DNA of 36,247 nt from an uncultured Oscillospiraceae bacterium (lineage in GTDB: Bacteria > Bacillota > Clostridia > Oscillospirales > Oscillospiraceae): positions 1-36,247 of the forward strand of contig CANQJZ010000025.1 in NCBI GenBank assembly GCA_947624385.1. The letters run 5' to 3'. Numbering within the stretch: the stretch's first letter is position 1; every line of letters starts with the position of its first letter. The position numbers and the translations under genes are program-made. Shown piece after piece: positions 14,810-23,845 of the stretch. The notes beneath the pieces were generated by a model. That model saw only the letters and a program-made list of their open reading frames with translations. It was not told where the DNA came from and searched no databases.

Positions 14810-15669
14810 GCCTTATCGAGCTGCGGGACCTGACCCATATTTACAGCCAGGGCACCCCCTTTGAAAAAACCGCCATCGACAACGTGTCCCTGACCATCGA
14901 CGCCGGCCGGACCGTGGCCCTCATCGGCCACACGGGCAGCGGCAAGTCCACCCTCATAAGCCACCTGAACGCCCTGTTGAAGCCCACTTCCGGCACGGTC
15001 CTGCTGGACGGGCAGGACATCTTCGCCTCCAAAGCCTCCATCCGGGCCACACGGTTCCGGGTGGGCGTGGTGTTCCAGTACCCGGAGTACCAGCTTTTCG
15101 AGGAGACCGTATTCGCGGACATCGCCTACGGGCCGAAAAACCTGAAGCTGGACGAGCCGGAGATCGACCGCCGGGTCCGGGAGGCCGCGGCCTTCGTGGG
15201 CCTGGACGCGGGCGTATTCGACCGGTCCCCCCTGGAGCTGTCCGGCGGGCAGAAGCGCCGGGCGGCCATCGCCGGGGTGCTGGCCATGGAACCGGACGTG
15301 CTGGTGCTGGACGAACCCACCGCCGGGCTGGACCCGGCCGGGCGGGAGGACTTATTGGCCCGGCTTTTCCGCTGGCATGAGATCCGGGGCGCGACCATAT
15401 TGCTGGTCACCCACGACATGTCCATCGCCAACCGCTGTGAGCGGCTGGTGGTGATGAGCGAGGGGAAGATCGTGCTGGACGGCACGCCGGAGGAAGTGTT
15501 TGCCCACGACGGCCAGCTTCTCTCCATCGGCCTGGACCTGCCCGCACCGGCCCATATCGCAAAGCTGTTGCGGGAGCGGGGGCTGGACCTGCCGGCGGGC
15601 ATATACACCCTGGACCGGCTGGCCCAGGCCATCTTGGCCCTGCGGGGAAAGGGGGCCGGCCCATGCTAA
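14806..15669 (+). CDS. ecfA2: Energy-coupling factor transporter ATPase EcfA2
   Basis: 287 aa from ATG 14806 in the ATGA overlap. Walker A GHTGSGKS 41-48, then the Q-loop QYPEYQLFEETV (from 91) that distinguishes EcfA2 from EcfA1. Signature LSGGQKRR 145-152, Walker B VLVLDEPTAGLDP, switch LVTHDMS. Its C-terminal helix (LAQAILALRGKGAG) overlaps the ecfT start by 7 bases. Partner ATPase of the ECF module. Confidence 0.95.
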   Translation: MSLIELRDLTHIYSQGTPFEKTAIDNVSLTIDAGRTVALIGHTGSGKSTLISHLNALLKPTSGTVLLDGQDIFASKASIRATRFRVGVVFQYPEYQLFEETVFADIAYGPKNLKLDEPEIDRRVREAAAFVGLDAGVFDRSPLELSGGQKRRAAIAGVLAMEPDVLVLDEPTAGLDPAGREDLLARLFRWHEIRGATILLVTHDMSIANRCERLVVMSEGKIVLDGTPEEVFAHDGQLLSIGLDLPAPAHIAKLLRERGLDLPAGIYTLDRLAQAILALRGKGAGPC

Positions 15670-16469
15670 AGGACATCACCCTGGGCCAGTACTTCCCTGG
15701 CGACACGCCGGTCCACCGGCTGGACCCGCGGACAAAGCTGCTGCTGACCGTGGCCTACATCGCCGCCATATTTATGGTCGGCTCCTGGGGCGGGTACGCC
15801 CTGGTGTTCGCGGCCCTTGTTTGCGTCTGCGCTGTGGCCCACATCAGGCCCAAGGCCCTGTTGAAAGGCCTGAAGCCCCTGGTGTTCATCATCGTGTTCA
15901 CCGCCATTTTGAACCTGTTTTTCACCCGGGGGGACGACGTGCTGTTCCAGTGGAAGGCCCTGCGCGTCACGTACACCGGCCTGGAGCGGGCCGTGAGCAT
16001 GGTGCTGCGGATATTGCTTCTGGTGTCGGGTACCTTTTTGCTCACGTACACCACCTCCCCTCTTGCCATCACCGACGGGCTGGAAAAGCTTTTGAGCCCC
16101 TTGAAAAAGCTGCACGTGCCGGTCTACGAGCTGAGCCTGATGATGTGTATCGCCCTGCGGTTCATCCCCACGCTGATAGAAGAAACGGACCGCATCATGT
16201 CCGCCCAAAAGGCCCGCGGGGCCGACCTGGAAACGGGCACGCTGCCGGAGCGGGCCAAGGCGCTGCTGCCGCTGTTGATACCCCTTTTCATCTCCGCCTT
16301 CCGTCGGGCCGACGAGCTGGCTCTTGCCATGGAGTGCCGCTGCTACAACGGCGGCGAGGGCCGCACCCGCATGAAGCAGCTGCACATGTCCTGGCGGGAC
16401 GGCGTGGCGTTTCTGCTGGGCGCGGCACTGATCGCGGGTATCCTGCTGTTGCGGAGGCTGGGCATATGA
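15663..16469 (+). CDS. ecfT: Energy-coupling factor transporter transmembrane protein EcfT
   Basis: 268 aa membrane scaffold that joins the two ATPases to substrate-specific S-components. Hydrophobic spans at the N-terminal half and a C-terminal span (VAFLLGAALIAGILLL) flank a cytoplasmic coupling region with the two Ala/Arg-Gly-type motifs: SAQKARGADLETG and LAMECRCYNGGEGRTR. It begins inside ecfA2 and ends in ATGA with truA. No S-component gene is encoded in the window, as expected for a shared group II ECF module. Confidence 0.94.
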   Translation: MLKDITLGQYFPGDTPVHRLDPRTKLLLTVAYIAAIFMVGSWGGYALVFAALVCVCAVAHIRPKALLKGLKPLVFIIVFTAILNLFFTRGDDVLFQWKALRVTYTGLERAVSMVLRILLLVSGTFLLTYTTSPLAITDGLEKLLSPLKKLHVPVYELSLMMCIALRFIPTLIEETDRIMSAQKARGADLETGTLPERAKALLPLLIPLFISAFRRADELALAMECRCYNGGEGRTRMKQLHMSWRDGVAFLLGAALIAGILLLRRLGI

Positions 16470-17248
16470 GAAACATCGCCATACGCCTTGCCTACGACGG
16501 CTCTTCCTATCACGGCTGGCAGACCCAGGCCGGCCTGCCCACGGTCCAGCAGACCCTGGAGCGGGCGGTGGAAAAGACCGTGCAGCACGCGGTACACGTG
16601 ACCGGCTGCGGCCGCACGGACGCGGGGGTGCATGCCCTTTCCTACTGCGCCAACTTCCGCACGGACTGCGCCATCCCCATCGACCGTATCCCCCTGGCCC
16701 TCAATAGCCGCCTGCCGGCGGATATCGCCGTCCAGGCCGCCGTGGAAGCGCCGGAGAGCTTCAACGCCATCGGCTCGTGTATTCAAAAAGAGTACATTTA
16801 TAAAATACACAACAGCCGCATCCGGGACCCGTTTTTGGACTGCCGCGCCTGTTTCTGGCCCGCGCCGCTGGACGCGGACGTGATGAACGCCGCCGCCGCC
16901 GCGTTCGTGGGCACCCACGATTTCGCCGCCGTGCGCAGCGTGGGCACCGAGACGAAGACCACGGTCCGCACGGTGAAGTGGTGCCGTGCGGAGCGGGACG
17001 GGGACACGATCACCGTCACCGTCTGCGCCGACGGGTTTTTGTACAACATGGTCCGGGCCATCGTGGGCACGCTGGTGTACGCCTCCGACGGCAAGCTCTC
17101 CCCCCGTGATATCCCGGCCCTGCTGGAGCGCGGCGACCGGCGGCTCACCGGTCCCACCATGCCGCCCCAGGGGCTTTACATGCACCGGGTCTGGTACGAC
17201 GGCGACGTGGGGCAGATGATGGAAAACAAACCTATAGACATTTCCTGA
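16466..17248 (+). CDS. truA: tRNA pseudouridine(38-40) synthase TruA
   Basis: 260 aa, converts uridines 38-40 of the tRNA anticodon arm to pseudouridine. The catalytic Asp is D52 in GCGRTDAGVHA, and the N-terminal IRLAYDGSSYHGWQ and later FLYNMVRAIVGTL motifs are diagnostic. Start ATG 16466 overlaps the ecfT stop. An ecfA-ecfA'-ecfT-truA order is a well-known Firmicutes arrangement, usually downstream of ribosomal-protein genes, which are absent here. The promoter of the next gene lies inside its 3' end. Confidence 0.96.
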   Translation: MRNIAIRLAYDGSSYHGWQTQAGLPTVQQTLERAVEKTVQHAVHVTGCGRTDAGVHALSYCANFRTDCAIPIDRIPLALNSRLPADIAVQAAVEAPESFNAIGSCIQKEYIYKIHNSRIRDPFLDCRACFWPAPLDADVMNAAAAAFVGTHDFAAVRSVGTETKTTVRTVKWCRAERDGDTITVTVCADGFLYNMVRAIVGTLVYASDGKLSPRDIPALLERGDRRLTGPTMPPQGLYMHRVWYDGDVGQMMENKPIDIS

Positions 17249-17264
17249 CGAATCGTGCTAAAAT
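17235..17264 (+). promoter_or_regulatory. Promoter of the DUF5711 gene
   Basis: TAGACA at 17235-17240, 18-base spacer, then an extended -10 TGC-TAAAAT (TAAAAT at 17259-17264). It overlaps the last codons of truA and lies 34 bases before the next start codon. Confidence 0.6.
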
Positions 17265-17297
17265 ATATAGTTACGAAATACCCAACGGACGATCATT

Positions 17298-18752
17298 ATG
17301 GCGAACAAGCATCTGAAAAAACCAGATACGTCTCCCAAACCGGCCAGGGCCAGGCACGCCAAGGCGGAAAGCCCCGAAAAGCCGCCAAAGGCAAAGGCAA
17401 AAAAGGCCCCGGCCAAAAAGCCGGAGGCCGCCCCGGCGCCCGAGCAGGTCATATCCCTGACCGATACCCTGGCGGCGCAGGTAGAGGCGTCCCTGAACCA
17501 GGCCCGGGCCTCGGCCGCTCCCGCGCCCGCGCCCGAACCGGAGCCGGAAAAGCCCGCGCCGAAGCATGACGCGCCTGTAAAGCAAAAGCCCGTGAACTTC
17601 CGGCGGGACAGGGCCAAGCCCGCCCCCGGCGAGAAAAAGCCCCTCTTGTCCCGGCGGGACAGGGTGGGCGCGGTGATATCCCTGATCGCGGCGGTGGTGC
17701 TGCTGGCGGCCACGGCGGTGGTCTGGGTGTACCGGGACAGCTTCTCTCCGGACGGCATGATACTGTCCGCCGACACGGCCGCGGTGGCAAGGGAGGAATA
17801 CGTGTTCGACGCCGGGTCCGGCGAGGCGTTCGCCGCCGCCGGGAAGGGTCTGGCCGTTGCCAACGTGTCCGGCTTTGAGCTGCTGGACTCGGACGGCACC
17901 GCCGTCACCAGCATGGTCATGCAGATGGAAAATCCCACCGCCGCCGGGTGCGACGATTACGCGGTGTTTTACGACCTGGGCGGTCGGCGTCTGGCCGCCG
18001 CCTGGTTCGACGGCTCCGTGCAGGAGATAGACACCGAGGGCGACATCTTATCCGCCACCGTATCCGAGGGCGGGTACCTGGCCGTGACCACGGAGCAGAC
18101 CGGCTACCGGGCCCTGGTGACCGTGTACGACCCCAAGCTGGAGGAAGTATACAAATGGTATTCATCCTCCGCCTGGGTCATCAGCGCCGTCGTATCTCCG
18201 GACAGCCGGAAGCTGGCCGTGCTCAGCTACACCGCCAGCGGCAGCGAGATACGCTTTTTCCGCCTGAACGACGAGGACCAGATCGCGTCTTTCGCGGTGG
18301 AGAACACGGTGCTGCTGGACGTACACTGGTTCACCTCCACCAAGCTCTGCGCCCTATCCAGCGAGCAGATGCTCTTTTTCAACGCCAGCGGCGAGTGGGA
18401 GAATACCTATTCCTTCAACGGCCAGTATCTGGTGGGGTACACCTTTGACGGCGGCAACTGCGCGGCCGTGGCCCTGAGCCCCTACCGGGCCGGGACGACA
18501 GCCACTCTGGCGGCCCTGAGCCCCAACGGGGACGAGATGGGCACGGCGGGCGTGCAGAGCGAGATCGTGTGTCTGACCGCTTCGGATCTGGAGATCATGG
18601 TCCTTTGCTCCGACGGCGCGGTGCTCTACAACAGCTCTTTGACCGAGAAGGGCCGCTTAAACGGCCTGCCCGGCTTCAAATACGGTCTGCTCCGGGACCG
18701 GGGCGAGGCGCTGCTCATCGCCTCCAACTACGCGGAGGTATACACGTTCTGA
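17298..18752 (+). CDS. DUF5711-like membrane-anchored beta-propeller protein
   Basis: 484 aa, function unknown. Residues 1-120 are a Lys/Ala/Pro-rich, highly basic and then acidic low-complexity cytoplasmic tail. A single membrane span covers about 123-145 (VGAVISLIAAVVLLAATAV). The remaining 340 residues would lie outside the membrane and carry repeated beta-strand blocks with VSPDSRKLAVLSY-like and GYLAVTTE-like motifs, as in WD40-like propellers. Such proteins in clostridia are annotated DUF5711. Start ATG 17298 lacks a strong ribosome site (AACGGACGATCATT). Followed 47 bases later by the CvpA gene and then the Clp unfoldase, a likely envelope or stress cluster (inference). Confidence 0.75.
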   Translation: MANKHLKKPDTSPKPARARHAKAESPEKPPKAKAKKAPAKKPEAAPAPEQVISLTDTLAAQVEASLNQARASAAPAPAPEPEPEKPAPKHDAPVKQKPVNFRRDRAKPAPGEKKPLLSRRDRVGAVISLIAAVVLLAATAVVWVYRDSFSPDGMILSADTAAVAREEYVFDAGSGEAFAAAGKGLAVANVSGFELLDSDGTAVTSMVMQMENPTAAGCDDYAVFYDLGGRRLAAAWFDGSVQEIDTEGDILSATVSEGGYLAVTTEQTGYRALVTVYDPKLEEVYKWYSSSAWVISAVVSPDSRKLAVLSYTASGSEIRFFRLNDEDQIASFAVENTVLLDVHWFTSTKLCALSSEQMLFFNASGEWENTYSFNGQYLVGYTFDGGNCAAVALSPYRAGTTATLAALSPNGDEMGTAGVQSEIVCLTASDLEIMVLCSDGAVLYNSSLTEKGRLNGLPGFKYGLLRDRGEALLIASNYAEVYTF

Positions 18753-18799
18753 CCGGCTCCGACCGTTTCGGCCGGCATCATGCGGGAGGTAAAAAGCCC

Positions 18800-19546
18800 A
18801 TGAACATCAACACCATCATCAACATCGTGCTGGCGGCCATCCTGGTCATATGCGCCTGGCAGGGTTATAAAAAGGGCATCATCATGGGAATTATCGAGGT
18901 GCTGGTGATAATACTATCTCTATACGGCGCCCAGCTTTTGACCGACACCTATTCCTATGAGGTCATCCCGGTCCTGAAACCCTTCGTCAGCGGCTATATG
19001 GAGGCCCAGATCGACGACACGGCCTACACCGCCTTCGGCTACGAGAAGGACCCGCTGACGGGGCAGTACAACGTGTCCCAGTCCCTGGCGGACCTGCTGG
19101 CGGAGCGGCCGGAGATGGCCGAGCCCATCGCCCTGCAGTCCTATCAGGCTTTGGGGCTTTACGACGACATGGCCCGCACGCTCACGGAGCGGACCATGAC
19201 CTACGCCCAGGAGAACAACGCCTCTCTCACCAGCTCCATCGTCACCATAAGCTGCCAGACCGTCACCTGGTACGGGGGCTTTTTGCTGGCGTTCATCATC
19301 CTGTACGCTGTCCTGTCCGTGATCGTGAACCTGCCGAACCTGAGCTTCAAGATACCCTACGTGGGCGTGGTGAACGACATCGGCGGCGCGGCCATCGGCG
19401 TATTCGCGGGGCTGCTGTTCTGCTCCATTCTGGTATGGGCCTGTCAGTTCGCGGGACTGCTCCTGTCGGAGCAGACTTTGCGGGGCACGGGTCTGGCGGC
19501 GTACCTGATGGACCGGAACCTGCTGGCAAACTACATAACGCTTTGA
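18800..19546 (+). CDS. CvpA family membrane protein
   Basis: 248 aa from ATG 18800, ribosome site GGGAGGTAAAA. Four likely membrane spans: 4-20 (TIINIVLAAILVICAW), 27-44 (MGIIEVLVIILSLYGAQLL), about 160-180 (GGFLLAFIILYAVLSVIV) and about 195-225 (VVNDIGGAAIGVFAGLLFC). A long extracytoplasmic loop lies between spans 2 and 3. The NDIGGAAIGVFAGLL motif and the overall layout match CvpA (colicin V production) proteins, whose molecular role is still unclear. Short spacing to both neighbours suggests one transcript with the DUF5711 and Clp genes. Confidence 0.85.
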   Translation: MNINTIINIVLAAILVICAWQGYKKGIIMGIIEVLVIILSLYGAQLLTDTYSYEVIPVLKPFVSGYMEAQIDDTAYTAFGYEKDPLTGQYNVSQSLADLLAERPEMAEPIALQSYQALGLYDDMARTLTERTMTYAQENNASLTSSIVTISCQTVTWYGGFLLAFIILYAVLSVIVNLPNLSFKIPYVGVVNDIGGAAIGVFAGLLFCSILVWACQFAGLLLSEQTLRGTGLAAYLMDRNLLANYITL

Positions 19547-19568
19547 CCTTTCAGGCAAGGAGATTTTC

Positions 19569-21887
19569 ATGCAACCTACTCTGTGCGCACGGTGCCATAA
19601 GAATATGGCCGTGATCTTCATCACAAAAATAGAGAACAACCAGACCCGCAACGAGGGCCTCTGCCTGAGCTGCGCGAAGGAGCTGCACATCAAGCCCGTG
19701 GACGACATCATCTCCAAAATGGGCCTGACGGACGAGGACCTGGAAAATCTCTCCGGGGAGATGACCAGCGCCCTGGGCGGGCCGGAGGGCATCGAGAGCC
19801 TGATGGACGTGGACGGGTCCGGCTCCGACGACGATGACGGCGACCAGGGCAAGACGGCCACGTTCCCGTTCCTGAACCGGCTGTTCGGCGGCCCTCAGGG
19901 CCAGATGAACAATGGCGACAGCACCGGACCCTCCCCGGGGCCGGGACCTTCCGCGCCCGGCACCGACCGGCGGGGCGGCAAGAAAAAGTTTTTGGAAAAT
20001 TACTGCATCAGCCTGACCCAGCGGGCCAGGGACGGCAAGCTGGACAAGATGATCGGCCGGGCCGAGGAGCTGGAACGGGTCATACAGATCTTGAACCGGC
20101 GGCAGAAAAATAACCCCTGCCTCATCGGCGAACCGGGCGTGGGCAAGACGGCCATCGCCGAGGGCCTTGCCCAGCGCATCGCCGCCGACCAGGTGCCCTA
20201 CAAGCTGCGGGATAAAGAGGTCTACCTGCTGGACCTGACCGCTTTGGTGGCCGGGACCCAGTTCCGCGGCCAGTTCGAAAGCCGCATGAAGGGCCTCATC
20301 GACGAGATACGCCGCCAGGGCAACATCATCCTTGTGATAGACGAGGTACACAACATCGTGGGCGCGGGGGACGCCGAGGGCAGCATGAACGCCGCCAACA
20401 TCCTCAAACCCGCCCTCAGCCGGGGGGAGATACAGGTCATCGGCGCCACCACCTTCAACGAGTACCGCAAGTACATCGAGAAGGACGCCGCCCTGGAGCG
20501 CCGGTTCCAGCCCGTCACCGTGGCGGAGCCCTCCATCCCGGACAGCGTGGAGATCTTGAAGGGCGTGCGCAAATATTACGAGGACTTCCACGACGTGGCG
20601 ATATCCGACGAGATGTGCAAGCTGGCCGTGACCCTCTCCGAGCGGTACATCACCGACCGGTACCTGCCCGACAAGGCCATCGACCTCTTAGACGAGGCGT
20701 GCTCCGACGTGGACCTTAAAAACGCGGACACGGCGCGCCGCCTGGAGCTGGAAAAGGAAAACGGGGACCTGGAAAAGGAGCGGGAGCTGCTGCTCACCGC
20801 GGAGACGGACAATTTTGAGCGCCTGGCGCAAATTCGCTCCCGGCAGATGCAGATATCCGACGAATTGACGGCTTTAAAGGCCAAGGGCCGTCCGGCCCTG
20901 ACCGCCGCCAACCTGGCCCGTATCATCGAGCTGTGGACCAAGATACCCGCCTCCAACATCACCGACGACGAGTTCGACCGGCTCTCCGGCCTGAACGATA
21001 GGCTCAAAAAGCACATCATCGGCCAGGACGAGGCCGTGGACGCGGTCTGCGCCGCCATCAAGCGCAGCCGCGTGGGATTGCAGGCCAAGCGCAAGCCCTG
21101 CTCCTTCATCTTCGTAGGCAGCACCGGCATCGGCAAGACGGAGCTGGTCAAACAGCTTGCTCTGGACCTTTTCTCCGCGCCGGAGAGCCTTATCCGCCTG
21201 GACATGAGCGAGTTCATGGAGAAGTTCGCCGTCAGCCGCATCATCGGCTCGCCCCCCGGCTACGTGGGCTATGACGAGGCCGGGCAGCTCACCGAGAAGA
21301 TACGCCGCCGGCCCTATTCCGTGGTGCTGTTCGACGAGATCGAAAAGGCTCACCCGGACGTGATGAATATCCTGCTGCAGATCCTGGACGACGGCCGTAT
21401 CACCGACGCCCAGGGCCGGACGGTGAACTTTGAAAACACCGTGCTCATCATGACCACCAACGCCGGCTCCGACCGCCAGGGCGGCAGTCTGGGCTTCGGC
21501 CAGACCTTGGGCGAGATGGGCCGGGACAAGGCACTGAAGGCCCTCAAGGACTTCCTGCGGCCGGAGTTCATAAACCGCGTGGACGAGATCGTGTACTTCA
21601 AGCCCCTCAGCGAGCAGACCTTCCGTGGCATCGCGGGGCTCATTCTGGGCGAGCTCAAGGACGTGATGGCCGAGCGCAAGATAGACTTTAGCTGGGACGA
21701 GGCCGTTGTGGACTATCTGGTGAAAAAGAGCTATTCCGTCACCTATGGCGCCCGGAACCTGCGCCGCCAAATCCAGAAGGACATCGAGGACGCTATCGCC
21801 GCCGAGATCATCGACAAGCACAAGGGCCAGGTGCGGACCATCTCCGTCTCCGCCGTGGATGACCAGATCGTCATCGTTGCTATATAA
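19569..21887 (+). CDS. ClpE-like AAA+ unfoldase with N-terminal zinc ribbon
   Basis: 772 aa HSP100-type ATPase expected to unfold proteins for ClpP. The N-terminus lacks the usual Clp-N repeats and instead has a zinc ribbon with C6-x-x-C9 and C32-x-x-C35, as in ClpE/McsA. A Gly/Pro/Asp-rich linker (65-135) follows. AAA1: Walker A GEPGVGKT 187-194 and Walker B LVIDEVH. A short middle coiled coil (about 390-440) precedes AAA2: Walker A GSTGIGKT 517-524 and FDEIEKAHPDV. A SLGFG loop at 640-644 sits where ClpC/ClpE bind ClpP. ATG 19569 follows AAGGAG. No CtsR operator is evident nearby. Confidence 0.9.
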   Translation: MQPTLCARCHKNMAVIFITKIENNQTRNEGLCLSCAKELHIKPVDDIISKMGLTDEDLENLSGEMTSALGGPEGIESLMDVDGSGSDDDDGDQGKTATFPFLNRLFGGPQGQMNNGDSTGPSPGPGPSAPGTDRRGGKKKFLENYCISLTQRARDGKLDKMIGRAEELERVIQILNRRQKNNPCLIGEPGVGKTAIAEGLAQRIAADQVPYKLRDKEVYLLDLTALVAGTQFRGQFESRMKGLIDEIRRQGNIILVIDEVHNIVGAGDAEGSMNAANILKPALSRGEIQVIGATTFNEYRKYIEKDAALERRFQPVTVAEPSIPDSVEILKGVRKYYEDFHDVAISDEMCKLAVTLSERYITDRYLPDKAIDLLDEACSDVDLKNADTARRLELEKENGDLEKERELLLTAETDNFERLAQIRSRQMQISDELTALKAKGRPALTAANLARIIELWTKIPASNITDDEFDRLSGLNDRLKKHIIGQDEAVDAVCAAIKRSRVGLQAKRKPCSFIFVGSTGIGKTELVKQLALDLFSAPESLIRLDMSEFMEKFAVSRIIGSPPGYVGYDEAGQLTEKIRRRPYSVVLFDEIEKAHPDVMNILLQILDDGRITDAQGRTVNFENTVLIMTTNAGSDRQGGSLGFGQTLGEMGRDKALKALKDFLRPEFINRVDEIVYFKPLSEQTFRGIAGLILGELKDVMAERKIDFSWDEAVVDYLVKKSYSVTYGARNLRRQIQKDIEDAIAAEIIDKHKGQVRTISVSAVDDQIVIVAI

Positions 21888-21892
21888 TATCT

Positions 21893-22024
21893 ACCTTATT
21901 GAAGCCTCCCCTGTGTAAGGGGAGGTGGGCCGCCGCAAGGCGGCTCGGAGGGGTTGTTGTCCAGGGTTACAACCCTCCAGTCATCGCCAAAGGCGCTGAC
22001 AGCCCCCCTTGCACAGGGGGGCCG
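21893..22024. repeat. Palindromic intergenic repeat, CCCCCTTGT family
   Basis: Flank ACCTTATTGAAGCC, then hairpin CCTCCCC/GGGGAGG and GCCGCC-GCAA-GGCGGC. GGAGGGGTTGT pairs approximately with ACAACCCTCC, GCC-AAA-GGC sits in a CAGTC...GCTGACAG dyad, and the end is CCCCCCTTGCACAGGGGGG. It fills the gap between the Clp gene and the ABC exporter gene; an open frame running through it is incidental. Confidence 0.85.
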
Positions 22025-22035
22025 TCCAATATGTT

Positions 22036-22057
22036 AGGGCGCGTTTTGCAACGCGCC
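22036..22057. promoter_or_regulatory. Perfect GC hairpin in the leader of the ABC exporter gene
   Basis: GGGCGCGTT / AACGCGCCC with a TTGC loop, 27 bases before the exporter start. No T-run, so not a terminator. It may be an operator or a leader structure. Confidence 0.45.
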
Positions 22058-22084
22058 CACTTCACAGAAAGAGCGTACATAACC

Positions 22085-23827
22085 ATGCCACAAAAAGACT
22101 TCACCGCCCATCCGCTGCGGGTGTTCGCCAGCTACTATAAGCCCCATATCCGGCTGTTCGCGCTGGACATGTTCTGCGCGCTGGTGGCCTGCGCGGCGGA
22201 CCTGATCTTCCCCTACGCCACAAGGTACACCCTCAACAGCCTCCTGCCCGATAAGCTGTTCGGCCTCTTTTTCGCCGTGATGGCCATCCTGGCCGGGGCG
22301 TATGTGCTGAAGGCCGTGTGCAAGTACGTCATCACCTACCTTGGCCACCTGATGGGCACCCGTATCGAGGCGGACATGCGCACGGACATTTTGACCCATA
22401 TCCAGACCCTGTCTTTTTCCTTTTTCGACCGCAACCGCACCGGCGTGCTCATGAGCCGGGTCACCAACGACCTGTTCGCCATAACGGAGCTGAGCCACCA
22501 CGGGCCGGAAAACCTGATGACCAGCCTGATCACGCTTTTGGGCGCGTTCGCCATTTTATGCACGATCTGCTGGCCCCTGGCCTGCGTGATACTGGCGGTG
22601 GTGCCGCTGTTTATCCTGTTCACCATCCACTGGAACGGCAAGATGGACGCGGCCAACGCGGAGGTGAAAAAGAGCCTGGGGGACATCAACGCCTCCATCG
22701 AGTCGGGCATCTCCGGCATTAGGACCGCCAAGGCCTTCGCCAACGAGGACGCGGAGGCGGACAAGTTCAAGGCCGCCAACGAGCGGTTCAAGGACTCCAA
22801 GAAAAACTGGTACAAGACCATGGGCGTGTACCACTCCGGCATCGAGGCCACTATGAGCCTGATGCAGGTATTGACCATCGCCGTGGGCGGGTTTTTCATC
22901 ATGCGCGGCCGCATGGACTACGTGGACCTGATAACCTTCTCTCTGTACGTGTCCACCTTCGTCCGGCCCATCAACCAGCTTGCGGACTTCATCGAGACGT
23001 TCACCGACGGCATGACCGGCTTCAAGCGCTTCCGGGACATCATGAACACCCAGCCCGAGATCGCCGATAAGCCCGACGCCGTGACGCTGGAGCACGTGAC
23101 CGGGGACGTGGAATATAAGGACGTGTCCTTTTCCTACGCCGACGGCGTACCCGTGCTGGAACACGTGAGCTTCACCCTGCCCCACGGGAAAACGCTGGCG
23201 GTGGTGGGACCCTCCGGCGGCGGGAAAACCACCCTGTGCCAGCTTCTGCCCCGGTTTTACGACGTGACCGCCGGGTCCGTGACCCTGGACGGCCGCGACG
23301 TGCGGGACGTGACCCAACAGAGCCTGCACAGGAACATCGGCATCATCCAGCAGGACGTTTTCGTCTTTGCCGACACGATACGGGAGAATATACGCTACGG
23401 CCGGCCCGACGCCACGGACGAAGAAATAATCGCCGCCGCCATCCGGGCGGAGATACACCAGGACATCATGGCCATGCCCGACGGGTACGACACCTTTGTG
23501 GGCGAGCGGGGCGTGATGCTCTCCGGCGGGCAGAAGCAGCGGCTCAGTATCGCCCGGGTATTTTTGAAAAACCCGCCGGTGCTCATTCTGGACGAGGCCA
23601 CCAGCGCTCTGGACAGCGTGACGGAAAAGCACATCCAGGCCTCCCTGGACGAGCTGGCCAAAGGCCGCACGGGCATCATCATCGCCCACCGGCTCTCCAC
23701 CGTGAAAAATGCGGACCTGATCGCCGTAGTGGAGGACGAGCACATCGTAGAACTTGGCCCCCGTGAAGAGCTGCTGGCGAAAAACGGCGCGTTCGCAAGG
23801 CTCTGGCAAGCCCAGGATCTGTCTTAA
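22085..23827 (+). CDS. ABC-type exporter, fused membrane and ATPase domains (MsbA/MDR-like)
   Basis: 580 aa half-transporter that likely works as a homodimer. I start it at ATG 22085 because the in-frame sequence upstream is repeat DNA; the ribosome site is weak (AAAGAG). Residues 20-310 hold six membrane spans of the ABC exporter type. The ATPase domain carries Walker A GPSGGGKT 375-382, Q-loop IIQQDVF, signature LSGGQKQR 479-486, Walker B VLILDEATSALD and switch IAHRLST. Cargo could be lipid, peptide or drug. The MATE exporter gene begins 18 bases after it, so the two exporters may be co-expressed. Confidence 0.92.
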   Translation: MPQKDFTAHPLRVFASYYKPHIRLFALDMFCALVACAADLIFPYATRYTLNSLLPDKLFGLFFAVMAILAGAYVLKAVCKYVITYLGHLMGTRIEADMRTDILTHIQTLSFSFFDRNRTGVLMSRVTNDLFAITELSHHGPENLMTSLITLLGAFAILCTICWPLACVILAVVPLFILFTIHWNGKMDAANAEVKKSLGDINASIESGISGIRTAKAFANEDAEADKFKAANERFKDSKKNWYKTMGVYHSGIEATMSLMQVLTIAVGGFFIMRGRMDYVDLITFSLYVSTFVRPINQLADFIETFTDGMTGFKRFRDIMNTQPEIADKPDAVTLEHVTGDVEYKDVSFSYADGVPVLEHVSFTLPHGKTLAVVGPSGGGKTTLCQLLPRFYDVTAGSVTLDGRDVRDVTQQSLHRNIGIIQQDVFVFADTIRENIRYGRPDATDEEIIAAAIRAEIHQDIMAMPDGYDTFVGERGVMLSGGQKQRLSIARVFLKNPPVLILDEATSALDSVTEKHIQASLDELAKGRTGIIIAHRLSTVKNADLIAVVEDEHIVELGPREELLAKNGAFARLWQAQDLS

Positions 23828-23845
23828 AAGCAAAGGAGACGACCC

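Noticed and set aside
21899-22084. In-frame extension of the ABC exporter into repeat DNA
   Set aside because: The extension translates the palindromic repeat and gives no transporter-like sequence; ATG 22085 begins the family-like region.
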